From Bradyrhizobium monzae (GTDB lineage Bacteria > Pseudomonadota > Alphaproteobacteria > Rhizobiales > Xanthobacteraceae), in contig NZ_JAIRDQ010000013.1 of the NCBI RefSeq assembly GCF_021458635.1, forward strand, positions 1 through 64,000: DNA of 64,000 nt, read 5' to 3'. Both the position numbers and the translations under genes were made by a program. Shown here one piece after another: positions 8,493 to 15,562 of this stretch (its first letter is position 1; each line of letters begins with the position of its first letter). The notes under the pieces are model-generated. The model saw only the letters and a program-made list of their open reading frames with translations. It was not told where the DNA came from and ran no database searches.

Positions 8493-9227
8493 ATGACTCC
8501 AAACTTCGACGCGATGAACGAGACAGACGTGCGAGAAATCATCGTGCGCCCACTTCTGCAACGGCTTGGCTATGCACATGGTACAATCGCCAACGTCCGC
8601 ACCGAAGTCCCACTGCGCTATGACAGGGCCTTTTTGGGCCGGAAGCAGCCTAAGAAAGATCCACCCTTGGCTGGCGAGCAGATTACATCTGCGACGCTAC
8701 CTCCTATGGGCGCTGGGCCGTAGAAGTAAAAGCGCCTTCGCAGTCGCTAACTCAAGACGATGTTGAGCAGGCCCACACCTACTGTGCGCATCCAGAGATT
8801 AGCGCTGCATACTTCCTACTGACGAACGGGCGGGAGTTTAGGCTGTACGCGACGGGGCAACTTACGGAGCCTTATCTGAGCTGGACTTACGAAGAGGCCG
8901 ATCAGAAGCTAATGAATCTCTTCAACGTCGTGGGTTACGACGCAATCAAAAGGCTATGGCGGTTCGAAAGATTGGATCATTCTATTCTCCCTCTACGTCG
9001 ATAAAGGAGGGGAGTTTGAGCGAGCGACCTCATCGCGCGTCAGAGGCAATCGCGTGTATCGAACCTACCTCAAGGACGGGATTGAGCAAGGTGCCGTGGA
9101 ACTTCTCCGCTGCTCATTCAGCGAGGCGCTGAGGGCGATGACCGAGCATTTGAGTGAGGAAGAGCGAAATCGTATGACCGTCTTTCGTTCTAACAATGCT
9201 GGTCGATACGAATTTCGGCACGAATAA
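8493..9227 (+). pseudogene. HsdR-N/type I restriction-like nuclease, frameshifted
   Basis: The protein can be followed through three frames. It starts at 8493 (or at the ATG at 8514) with NETDVREIIVRPLLQRLGY and shifts near 8675 to a frame reading ADYICDATSYGRWAVEVKAP, then THCAH-type sequence and TNGREFRLY. It shifts again near 8975 and ends at the TAA at 9225-9227. The order of a D, then E-x-K in VEVKAP, then TNG.E..LY is the catalytic core of the HSDR_N/REase-fold nuclease domain of restriction-type proteins. With two frameshifts it should be dead. It is the first item of the gene graveyard. Confidence 0.72.
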
Positions 9228-9793
9228 CGCGGTCGATTAAGCGGTCCGGCCTCGCGAGCCAACATGCCTGCAATTGAACGGCGATAACATGCATTAGGTC
9301 AGAGGCTAGAATCGCGCCATGCTTTGAAGTAGACGCGCCGATTCCGCGTGCAGTCCGATGGCTTCATGGTGCAGCACAATGGCTGACAAGAAGTTAAAGT
9401 ACGTCCCGTTCGTCACCGAAGTCATGACGCCCGCTATCCGAAGCTCTCGGAGCCCGACACCAAGGGCCAGTACGCGGACAGCAAGTACAAGACCGAAGCG
9501 ACCGCTGACGAGGACTATGCGGAGCGTTTCCAAGAGGAAATTCAGGCCGTCATTGACCAGCACTTCGGCGGCAAGAGGGTGGTCTATCTACCTGTGAAGA
9601 AGGCCAAGGACGGAGCTATCGTCTTCGTCTTCAAATCGCCCAAGAAGCAGCCGGAGCTTGTCGATGCTAAGGGAAACGCTCTCGGGCAGGGCATCATCAT
9701 TCGCGGCGGCTCGCTCATCCGCATCACGGGCGTCATGGCCCTGTGGGAGAAGGGCGGCATTCGCGCCGTAAGTCTCTGGCCCGACGCCGTGCG

Positions 9794-10451
9794 TGCGGAT
9801 TCCGATCGATGTCGCCCAGGATTCCGAGATGATCTCGCCCACCATTCCGATTTGAAGTCGCCCACCCGTTCCGAGATGATGTCGCCCGCCATTCCGGGAT
9901 GATGTCGCCGTGACGAGGCCCCTTCTGGCTCCCATAGGATCAACCCTTTCGGCTTTGCGAAGGGGGATCCTGGATGCCGACGGAGAGGCTTGCGATGCGC
10001 CGTGTGCGCGATGTGATCAGAATGAAGGCGGCCCGGCTGCCGAGCCGCGAGATTGCGCGACGAGTGGGCGCGGCCCCCTCGACGGTGCGGCTGGCGATCC
10101 GGCGGTCGATCGCCTCGTCCACAATGCCCATCGGCTCGACCTCACCGGTGAGAGCCTGCGCCGAACCCGGCAATCCGACCGAAAGACCTGAGCCCGTGGC
10201 GCTGTGGACATGCCGCTGCGCTTGGACAGCGCAATCGCGTTGCCCACATGCCCACAGCAACCGCAGAAGAAGAAAAACAGGTTGAAGTCGCAATTCCAGA
10301 TTGACCACGCGGCTTGACCGATGCCAGAGAACCAGCCGGTCAGAACGCCTCGCCACTGGGCGAGATCAAATCGGAAAGGTGGGCGACATCGTCTCGGAAT
10401 CCACGGGCGACTTGATATCGGTACGCCTCGGCGACTTCGTCGGAATCCTCA
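9794..10451 (+). mobile_element. IS21-family element, internally deleted, 658 bp
   Basis: The left end is TGCGGATTCCGA and the right end, read on the complement, is TGAGGATTCCGA, the TG...CA termini of IS21. Both ends contain the multiple imperfect repeats typical of the family: GATTCCGA followed by TGTCGCCC or AAGTCGCCC units at 9797-9905, and their complements at 10362-10449. The element is flanked by the 7-bp direct repeat CCGTGCG (9787-9793 and 10452-10458). Full IS21 elements are 2-2.5 kb, so about 1.5-2 kb is missing between the 5' part of istA and the 3' part of istB. It could move only with help from a complete relative. Confidence 0.85.
9974..10191 (+). pseudogene. istA N-terminus joined to istB C-terminus
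   Basis: The first 45 or so codons from the ATG at 9974 encode the helix-turn-helix start of an IS21 IstA transposase (RMKAARLPSREIARRVGAAP, then STVRLAIRR). Immediately after, in another frame, comes DRLVHNAHRLDLTGESLRR and a stop at 10191, the characteristic C terminus of the IstB helper ATPase. The junction near 10090-10100 is therefore the scar of the internal deletion. Neither protein can be functional. The residual IstA DNA-binding part is probably not expressed usefully. Confidence 0.75.
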
Positions 10452-10873
10452 CCGTGCGCGTTATCAAGCCTGCAGAAGGCTTCGCCGCTGCGTTCGGTCC
10501 ACCTGAAGAAGGCTTCGACGGAACAGTTCGCTGCAAAGGCCCTCGGAAGTCTGGTTTGGCGGCCGGAAGCAGGACATGGTAGCAAAGACGAAGCAGGCAA
10601 GCTGATTTGTCCTGTTTTTGCTTGGGCTTATCTCGGAGCGCTTTGCCTCCCCCTAGGCAGCGCCAGAGATTTCAATGACTTAGATCCGTTTTGAACAAGT
10701 CGTCGAATATCCATTGAATAAGCGTCGGCGAACGTTGGCGAACTCCGCCGCGCTAATCAGGAGGCCCAGCCGCAGCTTATTTTCGCTTCCATCGCCGGCT
10801 AGCGTTCGCTGTGTTCCGCTGTACATTGAGATCAGCACGAGCAACTGCTGTGGGGATCATCACACCGCGCTCG

Positions 10874-11083
10874 TCACGCTGAATCAGGCGTGAAACTCTG
10901 CTTGATGAACATGCCCGTTTCATCGACCAAAACGCTGAAGCGTCCACCGTCGATCGCCTGTTCGATCTCCTGCTGCGTCTTTCCTGCGACTCGTATCTGC
11001 TTCACGCTTTCGCCGAACGAGTCGTGCAGCAGGCGTCCTCGCAGTGCAAAGTTGAGTTCACCCAACTCGAAGGGATCTGGCAT
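10874..11083 (-). CDS. Small hypothetical protein, 69 aa
   Basis: The ATG at 11083 has a GAAGG motif upstream. The product is compact and mixed alpha/beta, with RVAGKTQQEIEQAIDGGRF followed by SVLVDETGMFIKQSF. This looks like a small folded domain, but I cannot assign it. The neighbouring DNA holds only remnants, so it may be a survivor of the same decayed phage-like region. I found no membrane or export signal. Confidence 0.4.
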   Translation of the reverse strand: MPDPFELGELNFALRGRLLHDSFGESVKQIRVAGKTQQEIEQAIDGGRFSVLVDETGMFIKQSFTPDSA

Positions 11084-11086
11084 CAC

Positions 11087-11447
11087 GGCCTTCTCGGTAA
11101 CTAGAAGTTGCTGGTGTGATGAAGTCGAGCCGCAGCATTATCCCCCGCGCCCTTCACGGCGAGCAGCGATACTCTAGTCATCGACCTCGGGCACGGCAGC
11201 TAGACGCCGTGCGTAATTCATCAACTGGCACTTGGTACATCTCGTTGATCCCCAATTGTTGCCTGATCGGTTCGGTGTTGCCCTTATTTCGGTTACTTTG
11301 CTCGGTTGGCATCCTCCGGGCTTGTGATTGCCGTTGCAAACGCCGCGCCAAGCCAGGAAGTTTTGTTAAGATGCCACGATCGCTCTACCAGAGTAGCGTT
11401 GCTTGTCCGACATGTCGGAAACCACACAAGTGATGCAACTGCACATC
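11087..11447. other. Region without a firm gene
   Basis: About 360 bases. A 44-codon minus-strand frame starts at the ATG near 11315 (MPTEQSNRNKGN...). Its GGAGG is directly adjacent to the start codon, which is too close to be convincing. Nothing else is supported here. Confidence 0.3.
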
Positions 11448-11600
11448 TAAGAGTCTGTTTTGAAAATCCGGGATGGTATTTCGTCGGATGAGTTCCACGC
11501 ATTGCGACGAGGATCATGGCGTGAACGACGTCGATGCGCTTCTCGTAGTCGCGCGCGAGCCGTAAGCGTGGACTGAGGCCGTTTGGGGATAGCGATCGTT
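11448..11600 (-). mobile_element. IS5-family transposase 3' remnant
   Basis: On the minus strand the frame reads LSPRLRLARDYEKRIDVVHA followed by MILVAMRG. This matches the C-terminal R(N)RRLA-DYE-R...AMI-VAM motif of IS5-group DDE transposases. The adjoining sequence GAGTCTGTTTTGA (from about 11450) resembles an IS5-group terminal inverted repeat. The rest of the transposase is missing or scrambled. It adds to the evidence that this interval has received and lost several insertions. Confidence 0.5.
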
Positions 11601-11650
11601 TGCCCATGGGGAGTGAATGGCGTGGATATCGAATCAACCGAGCCTTGCCG

Positions 11651-11795
11651 ATGTCTATCGAATCCCGGTTGCCCGAGAAGTTGTGGAAGATCGAGGCACT
11701 TTTTGCGGGAGCTAGAATGGCCGGCGAGCGGCTCGCGGCGGAAGCTGCGCTGGAACGTGTGCGGGAGAATTTGACGGAACTTGGTCGGCAAATCC
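11651..11795 (+). pseudogene. DUF2786-like protein fragment
   Basis: About 47 codons read MSIESRLPEKLWKIEALFAG, then ARMAGERLAAEAALERVREN. The pattern K.EALFAGA...GERLAAE.A..R.R..L is the N-terminal helical repeat of DUF2786-type proteins common in Hyphomicrobiales. Full members continue for another 100 or more residues, which are absent here. It is a fragment whose frame dissolves into unrelated sequence. Confidence 0.42.
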
Positions 11796-11814
11796 GTTTA
11801 TTGAGATGCAATTC

Positions 11815-11980
11815 TCGATCGCGGAGCGATGGTCGCACCATCCGTTTTTCGCCTTGTCGATGAACTCCTGCGCTCGTTCGCGCACCGCACGTTCAATCGG
11901 ATCGAACCAATCGTCGAAAAGCTGGGAGCCGTCTCCCCTTCACACTGCGGAGAATGTGTCTTCGTGATATTGCTGCTCAT
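11815..11980 (-). pseudogene. Probable IS256 (Mutator-type) transposase N-terminal remnant
   Basis: From the ATG at 11980 the minus strand starts MSSNITKTHSPQCEG. After a frameshift it reads DGSQLFDDWFDPIERAVRER and then AQEFIDKA. The DWFDPIE..VR.R...FI pattern is typical of the N terminus of IS256/Mutator-family transposases of rhizobia. The catalytic DDE domain is not present. The assignment is tentative because it rests on about 40 residues. Confidence 0.35.
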
Positions 11981-12028
11981 GGCGTGGTCTCCGATCCGGC
12001 GCTCCAACGCCGGATGATTCGAGATTGA

Positions 12029-12178
12029 TCAACTTGGAAACTTCGCCACCTTCAATTCCAACCAATCTCGCGACGGGACCGCGCGTTGCGGGTACAGGTT
12101 GGCGCCGTCGATAAAGAGCGCGATTTTGTCGGATGGCGCATTGGCGTTCGACCGCTGTCGCCACTCATTCGGCCGCAT
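12029..12178 (-). pseudogene. NYN/LabA-like domain fragment, 49 aa
   Basis: The frame begins MRPNEW and contains DKIALFIDGANLYPQRA. The IALFIDGANLY signature with its catalytic Asp is the first strand of NYN (LabA/DUF88) nuclease-fold proteins. The remaining domain with the other acidic residues is missing: the frame ends after 49 codons. It lies directly downstream of a small membrane-protein frame on the same strand. Confidence 0.42.
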
Positions 12179-12211
12179 GCAATCCATCCAAAAAAGATAC
12201 CCGATGCTCGC

Positions 12212-12349
12212 TCATCCGAGTTTAAGAGATAGTTCAAGAGTGTCCCCTGTTAGAAGTTGACCAATGCCGTACAACACAGACAACGCAACAATCACAGCGT
12301 AGAGATAGGCCGCAAGTTGAGACCAGAATTCACCGTCACGGCTGAACAT
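12212..12349 (-). CDS. Small single-pass membrane protein, 45 aa
   Basis: The frame MFSRDGEFWSQLAAYLYAVI continues with a hydrophobic stretch (VALSVLYGIGQLL) and a polar end. One transmembrane helix of about 20 residues is flanked by charged ends, as expected of a small membrane protein. No convincing ribosome-binding site precedes the ATG at 12349, so expression is uncertain. The NYN-type fragment follows immediately downstream. Confidence 0.33.
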   Translation of the reverse strand: MFSRDGEFWSQLAAYLYAVIVALSVLYGIGQLLTGDTLELSLKLG

Positions 12350-12459
12350 TAGCGCGCCACTGAAGCTCAAAAGCAATCGCTGCCATCGCCTACAACAAGG
12401 CGCGTTTGCTCTGTCCAGCCCGTCATCAATGTGTCTCCCGACCTATCCGGCGCTTCCAA

Positions 12460-12714
12460 CTAAAAATTAGGAGCCCCGCCCCCTGGATCACAAGGGCGGG
12501 GCCGCTCCCCATGCCCCCCAAGACGGGAAGCCGCGCTGCTGGGAAACAGCGCGCCTCTTCGGCGTCGCTCAGAGACCCACGGGCGTGCCGATTGTCGCCC
12601 CTCGTCGCTCTCGACGACGTTGCGCAAGACAATTTCAGAAAGCTGCACAACCAGCTGTCTGAGGCGCGCAATCTCTTGCTTGCAGCGCTCCAGCTCGCGC
12701 CGTTCGTCTGTCAT
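12460..12714 (-). CDS. Small coiled-coil protein downstream of the reductase, 84 aa
   Basis: From the ATG at 12714 the protein reads MTDERRELERCKQEIARLRQ, then LVVQLSEIVLRN. This leucine-heptad arrangement is seen in short Bradyrhizobium-type proteins with a CxxLRxLVVQLSEIVLRN motif. The last 35 residues are Arg/Pro/Gly-rich and overlap a terminator hairpin, so the functional part is probably only the first 45 residues. It follows the reductase gene on the same strand with almost no gap and should be its last co-transcribed gene. Confidence 0.45.
   Translation of the reverse strand: MTDERRELERCKQEIARLRQLVVQLSEIVLRNVVESDEGRQSARPWVSERRRRGALFPSSAASRLGGHGERPRPCDPGGGAPNF
12462..12502 (-). terminator. 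Rho-independent terminator of the reductase unit
   Basis: On the minus strand GCCCCGCCC and GGGCGGGGC form a perfect 9-bp GC stem with a 12-base loop (12473-12502). TCCTAATTTTTAG, with a five-base T run, follows. It overlaps the end of the small coiled-coil frame. Confidence 0.6.
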
Positions 12715-12745
12715 CGCCGGTGCTTCACGGCGATTCCTCCTTGCA

Positions 12746-13561
12746 TCATGATTCATGTAGAACCATTGTCCGCGAAGGGCTCAAACTATTGCGTTTGGCA
12801 GACGTCTTTTCGACCAGGAATTGCGCGGGCTCGCCGTGATTGCCTTCGACAAAGCCCCTCGCCACCAACAGCTCGCGGGCATCGCGCATCAGTGCAGGGC
12901 TGCCGCAAATCATAACGCGGTCATGCTGCGGCTCGAGTTCCGGCAGCTCGATGTCCGTAAACAGCTTGCCTGACGTGATCAGATCGGTGATCCTACCGCG
13001 GTTGTGGAAGGGATCGCGCGTCACGGTCGGATAATAGATCAGCTGGTACCGCACGAAGTCGCCGACCAGCTCATCGCTCGGCAGTTTTTCCGTGATCATC
13101 TCGCCATAGGCGAGCTCGGCGATCCGGCGGCAGCCATGCAGCAGCACGACATTCTCGAATCGCAGATAGGTTTCGGGATTCTTGATCACGCTCAGGAACG
13201 GCGCAAGCCCGGAGCCCGTGCCGATCAGATAGAGATTGCGCCCGTCCTCGAGATTATCGATGACCAGCGTCCCCGTCGCCTTGCGGCTGACGATGATCTC
13301 GTCACCCTCTTTCAGATGCTGCAGACGCGAGGTTAAGGGACCACCCGGCACCTTAGTCGAGAAGAATTCGAGCCGGTCCTCGTAATGGGCGCTGGCGAGG
13401 CTGTAGGCACGTAACAACGGCTTCTCGTCGACCTTGAGCCCGATCATCGTGAATTCGCCGCTGCGGAAGCAGAATGATGGATTCCGCGTGGTGGTGAAGC
13501 TGAAGAGATTGTCGGTCCAGTGATGAACGCTCAGCACGCTTTCCTGGTTGAAATTACTCAT
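12746..13561 (-). CDS. fpr: Ferredoxin/flavodoxin-NADP reductase
   Basis: An FAD-dependent reductase that passes electrons between NADPH and ferredoxin or flavodoxin. The start is set at the ATG at 13561 (MSNFNQESVLSVHHW), as in other bacterial enzymes. The longer frame adds a non-conserved 22-residue leader. RAYSLAS is the FAD-binding RxYS motif, GGPLTSRLQ is the following flavin/phosphate loop, GTGSGLAPF is the NADP-binding glycine motif, and LHGCR and MICGSPALM are the usual C-terminal NADP-domain blocks. After the canonical FVEK end there are about 16 extra residues. The enzyme is soluble and usually serves oxidative-stress or Fe-S functions. A small helical ORF follows before the terminator. 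Confidence 0.92.
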   Translation of the reverse strand: MSNFNQESVLSVHHWTDNLFSFTTTRNPSFCFRSGEFTMIGLKVDEKPLLRAYSLASAHYEDRLEFFSTKVPGGPLTSRLQHLKEGDEIIVSRKATGTLVIDNLEDGRNLYLIGTGSGLAPFLSVIKNPETYLRFENVVLLHGCRRIAELAYGEMITEKLPSDELVGDFVRYQLIYYPTVTRDPFHNRGRITDLITSGKLFTDIELPELEPQHDRVMICGSPALMRDARELLVARGFVEGNHGEPAQFLVEKTSAKRNSLSPSRTMVLHES

Positions 13562-13674
13562 TGTGACCGCTCGCGAAAAAATTAGAGCATAATGATCGTT
13601 CCGAGTTGCCGAGCATCTCATCCTCAAACGGAACCTTGAATGACAAGAGCGCGAAACGCACCAACGCGTTCTCC

Positions 13675-13773
13675 TTAGGTAAAGGCAAAGGCGAGCAGGC
13701 TTGAGCTGAGCAGCACGAGACCGACTCCGGTCACTGCCAAGAAGCTGTCGGAGACAAGGTCATGATTGCCCAT
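13675..13773 (-). CDS. Very small single-pass membrane protein, 32 aa
   Basis: A 32-codon frame, MGNHDLVSDSFLAVTGVGLV followed by LLSSSLLAFAFT. A GAGGG precedes the ATG by about 5-6 bases. Residues 10-32 form one transmembrane helix, with a short polar N terminus. Small membrane proteins of this size often act as accessory subunits of respiratory or transport complexes. No partner gene lies beside it here, and I do not recognise the family. It is the next gene upstream of the reductase on the same strand, about 110 bases away. Confidence 0.48.
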   Translation of the reverse strand: MGNHDLVSDSFLAVTGVGLVLLSSSLLAFAFT

Positions 13774-13844
13774 GAAATACCCTCGACAAGGCGTCGCCGC
13801 TGGAGGGATACGTAAGTCGCGCTCGGGTCGCCGCGGAAACAGGA

Positions 13845-14039
13845 TCATGACCGCGCCTTCGTCACGCTGAGATGAAGCCTCTGCCCACCCTCCAGCAGGA
13901 GAGATAGCAGTGGGCAGTTGCTGGTTGGCTTGCTGATAGAAATCGCGACCTTGCGCCGCCCAAAATAGTATCTCAGAAGGGCTTCCTTCACGTCCTCTGC
14001 AAGGATTTCTCGAGGATCTGAAAGCACGGTGGTTGTCAT
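13845..14039 (-). CDS. Small hypothetical protein, 64 aa
   Basis: The frame starts at the ATG at 14039 with a Thr-rich beginning. It contains EDVKEALLRYYFGRRKVAIS and a C-terminal LLLEGGQRLHLSVTK, a small alpha/beta pattern. The upstream signal is weak. It is divergent from the Lrp/AsnC gene across the repeat-containing region, so that regulator might control it. The family is unknown. Confidence 0.38.
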   Translation of the reverse strand: MTTTVLSDPREILAEDVKEALLRYYFGRRKVAISISKPTSNCPLLSLLLEGGQRLHLSVTKARS

Positions 14040-14124
14040 GGCTTTTGGTTTCCCGGTTTGCTGTGGGGTCGAATCTGTAAAGTGGCGACCGCCGGGTGGT
14101 TGGGTTGATGTCCTAAATTGCCAT

Positions 14125-14186
14125 CATTCAGCAGCAGCAGAGGTGTCGTAAAACTGTCATTCAGCATACTGGTGTCGTATAACTGT
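14125..14186. promoter_or_regulatory. Tandem direct repeat upstream of the Lrp/AsnC gene
   Basis: CATTCAGCA occurs at 14125-14133 and 14158-14166. It is followed in each case by GGTGTCGTAAAACTGT (14142-14157) or GGTGTCGTATAACTGT (14171-14186). The two copies match at 15 of 16 positions and lie 29 bases apart, close to three helical turns. This fits an operator for a multimeric regulator such as the Lrp-like protein encoded just downstream, possibly autoregulation. Confidence 0.5.
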
Positions 14187-14275
14187 TTTCGTTGCATTTT
14201 CCTTGTCATTCGGAGGACTTTCTGCATCGCATGGGCATCTGGCGACGGAATCCACCTCAAAGGGAGGAGCCGATT

Positions 14276-14752
14276 GTGCGATACGACCGAACGGACGCCC
14301 GCATCCTCGAGATTGTGCAAAAGAACAATCGTCTAACTTCCGAGGCGATCGGCGAATTGGCCGGGCTTTCTGCGACCGCATGTCAACGACGACTGAAGAG
14401 GCTCCGCTCGGAAGGCATCATCCAAGCCGATATCTCAATCGTTTCGCCAAAGGCGGTAGGAAGACCTATTCAAGTGCTTGCGTTAGTGAGCCTGGAGCGG
14501 GAAAGTTCGGGTATAATTGATAGGTTTAAGAAGGCCATCAAATCGTCGGTTGAAGTCGTCAATGGATTCTACGTCACGGGCGACGCTGACTTTGTCCTCT
14601 ACATTACCGCGTGCACCATGGACGATTATGAGCAGTTCACCCGGCGATTCTTCTATCAGAACCCGGACATTAAGGGCTTCAAGACGATGGTCATAATGGA
14701 TCGCGTAAAGGCGGGCTTTGCCGTTCCAGTTGAGGTCCCGCCCGAGGATTGA
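14276..14752 (+). CDS. Lrp/AsnC-family transcriptional regulator, 158 aa
   Basis: A GTG start with AGGGAGGAGCC just upstream is much better than the earlier in-frame ATG. Residues 5-60 form the winged helix-turn-helix (DARILEIVQKNNRLTSEAIG, then GLSATACQRRLKRLR). The rest is the RAM/Lrp effector domain, with the conserved VSLERES...VVNGFYVTGDADFVLYI block, where GD.D is typical. Such proteins form octamers and sense amino acids or other small effectors. The effector and targets are unknown. Direct repeats about 90-150 bases upstream and a divergent small ORF are plausible targets. Confidence 0.9.
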   Translation: MRYDRTDARILEIVQKNNRLTSEAIGELAGLSATACQRRLKRLRSEGIIQADISIVSPKAVGRPIQVLALVSLERESSGIIDRFKKAIKSSVEVVNGFYVTGDADFVLYITACTMDDYEQFTRRFFYQNPDIKGFKTMVIMDRVKAGFAVPVEVPPED

Positions 14753-14989
14753 CGAAACTCGGATGCAGATGTCTCATCCCCCGGATCCTCTTGGCGCAGG
14801 GATGTAAAAGGCACCGAAGCTGATAACAAAATCGGCATGAAGAACGTCCATGCGCGCACGTGCACGATTACATTCGCAATCGTTCGATGAGCGAAGGTGC
14901 CAGGCGCAGTCTTTTGCCACCCTCGCCACACCGCTCACAAGAGCCTCTGCCTCTACAGATCCGAAGAGCGTCGACGGCAGATCGTACGC

Positions 14990-15470
14990 AACCTGAAATT
15001 ACACCCGATACCCCGCTTCCACACCTAGAGCGCGGCCGCTACTACCGTCTGAAACAGGGCAGCGCGAAAACCAACAAGCGGCAACCGACGGTCCCGATTC
15101 CCTTCCGCTTGCTTGCTTACCTGCGGCGCTGGCTCCGGATTGGTCGAGGCGAAGCATTTCGTCGAGTACAACGGAAGGCCCGTAACCTCGGTCAAAACGG
15201 TGTTCAAGAGTGCCGTTAGGCTCGCAGGGCTTGGTCCCGGAATATCCCCTCATACGTTGCGACACACCGCGGCGTCCTGGCTGATACAGAGAGGTGCAGA
15301 TCGATGGCAGGCAGCTCGTTATCTCGGAATGTCGCTTGAAGTTCTCCCTCAACACCTATGGCCACCATCACCCTGGCCATTTGTCGGCGGCCGTCGAGAA
15401 AATCGCCATGCACGCGTCGACAGGCGAACGAAAGGCGCACGTATATCTGGTGCGGTTTCTGGTGCGGTGA
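14990..15470 (+). pseudogene. Tyrosine recombinase (integrase) remnant
   Basis: Fragments in three frames follow the catalytic domain of a phage or island integrase. They are ERGRYYRLKQGSAKTNKRQP with a VPIPFRLLAYLRRW block, then after a shift VEAKHFVEYNGRPVTSVKTV and SPHTLRHTAASWLIQRGAD (the HxLRH box), then RYLGMS. After another shift comes YGHHHPGHL (the catalytic-Tyr region). It ends at the TGA at 15468-15470. The N-terminal arm-binding and core-binding domains are missing. It lies 43 bases from a tRNA 3' end in the expected arrangement of an integrase beside its attachment site. Confidence 0.75.
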
Positions 15471-15513
15471 TTCCGATCCGGCGAAACAGCACCTGATAAG
15501 CGGTTGATTTCAT

Positions 15514-15562
15514 TGGTGGGCCCGGCAGGACTCGAACCTGCAACCAGACCGTTATGAGCGGC
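15514..15562 (-). other. Attachment site: 3' portion of a tRNA with CAT anticodon
   Basis: On the minus strand the 49 bases read from the anticodon arm (CCGCTCATAACGG) through the T arm (GGTTCGAGTCC) to GGGCCCACCA. This is the 3' part of a tRNA-Met/Ile2(CAT) gene. The 5' half is absent: the sequence upstream of the anticodon arm is unrelated, so no complete tRNA is encoded here. Integrases duplicate such 3' ends as att sites. With the adjacent integrase remnant, this marks one end of a present or former genomic island. Confidence 0.72.

Larger units (their letters stand above)
9379..10582 (+). pseudogene. Phage ssDNA-binding-like gene split by an IS21 derivative
   Basis: The start (MADKKLKYVPFV) is followed by a frameshift between 9424 and 9432. 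Then an open frame carries YPKLSEPDTKGQY, a FGGKRVVYLPVKKAKDG segment and GQGIIIRGGSLIRITG, as in phage single-stranded-DNA-binding/DUF2815-like proteins. At 9793 the frame is cut by the 658-bp element. Removing the element and one copy of the 7-bp repeat joins GAC GCC GTG CG to C GTT ATC AAG, restoring a frame that continues RVIKPAEGFAAAFGPPEEGF. The far C terminus is degenerate. The original gene belonged to a prophage or phage-like element. The family assignment is moderate. Confidence 0.62.

Noticed and set aside
15514..15562. Complete tRNA gene
   Set aside because: Only the anticodon arm to CCA end is present. The 5' half is unrelated sequence, so it is called an attachment site.
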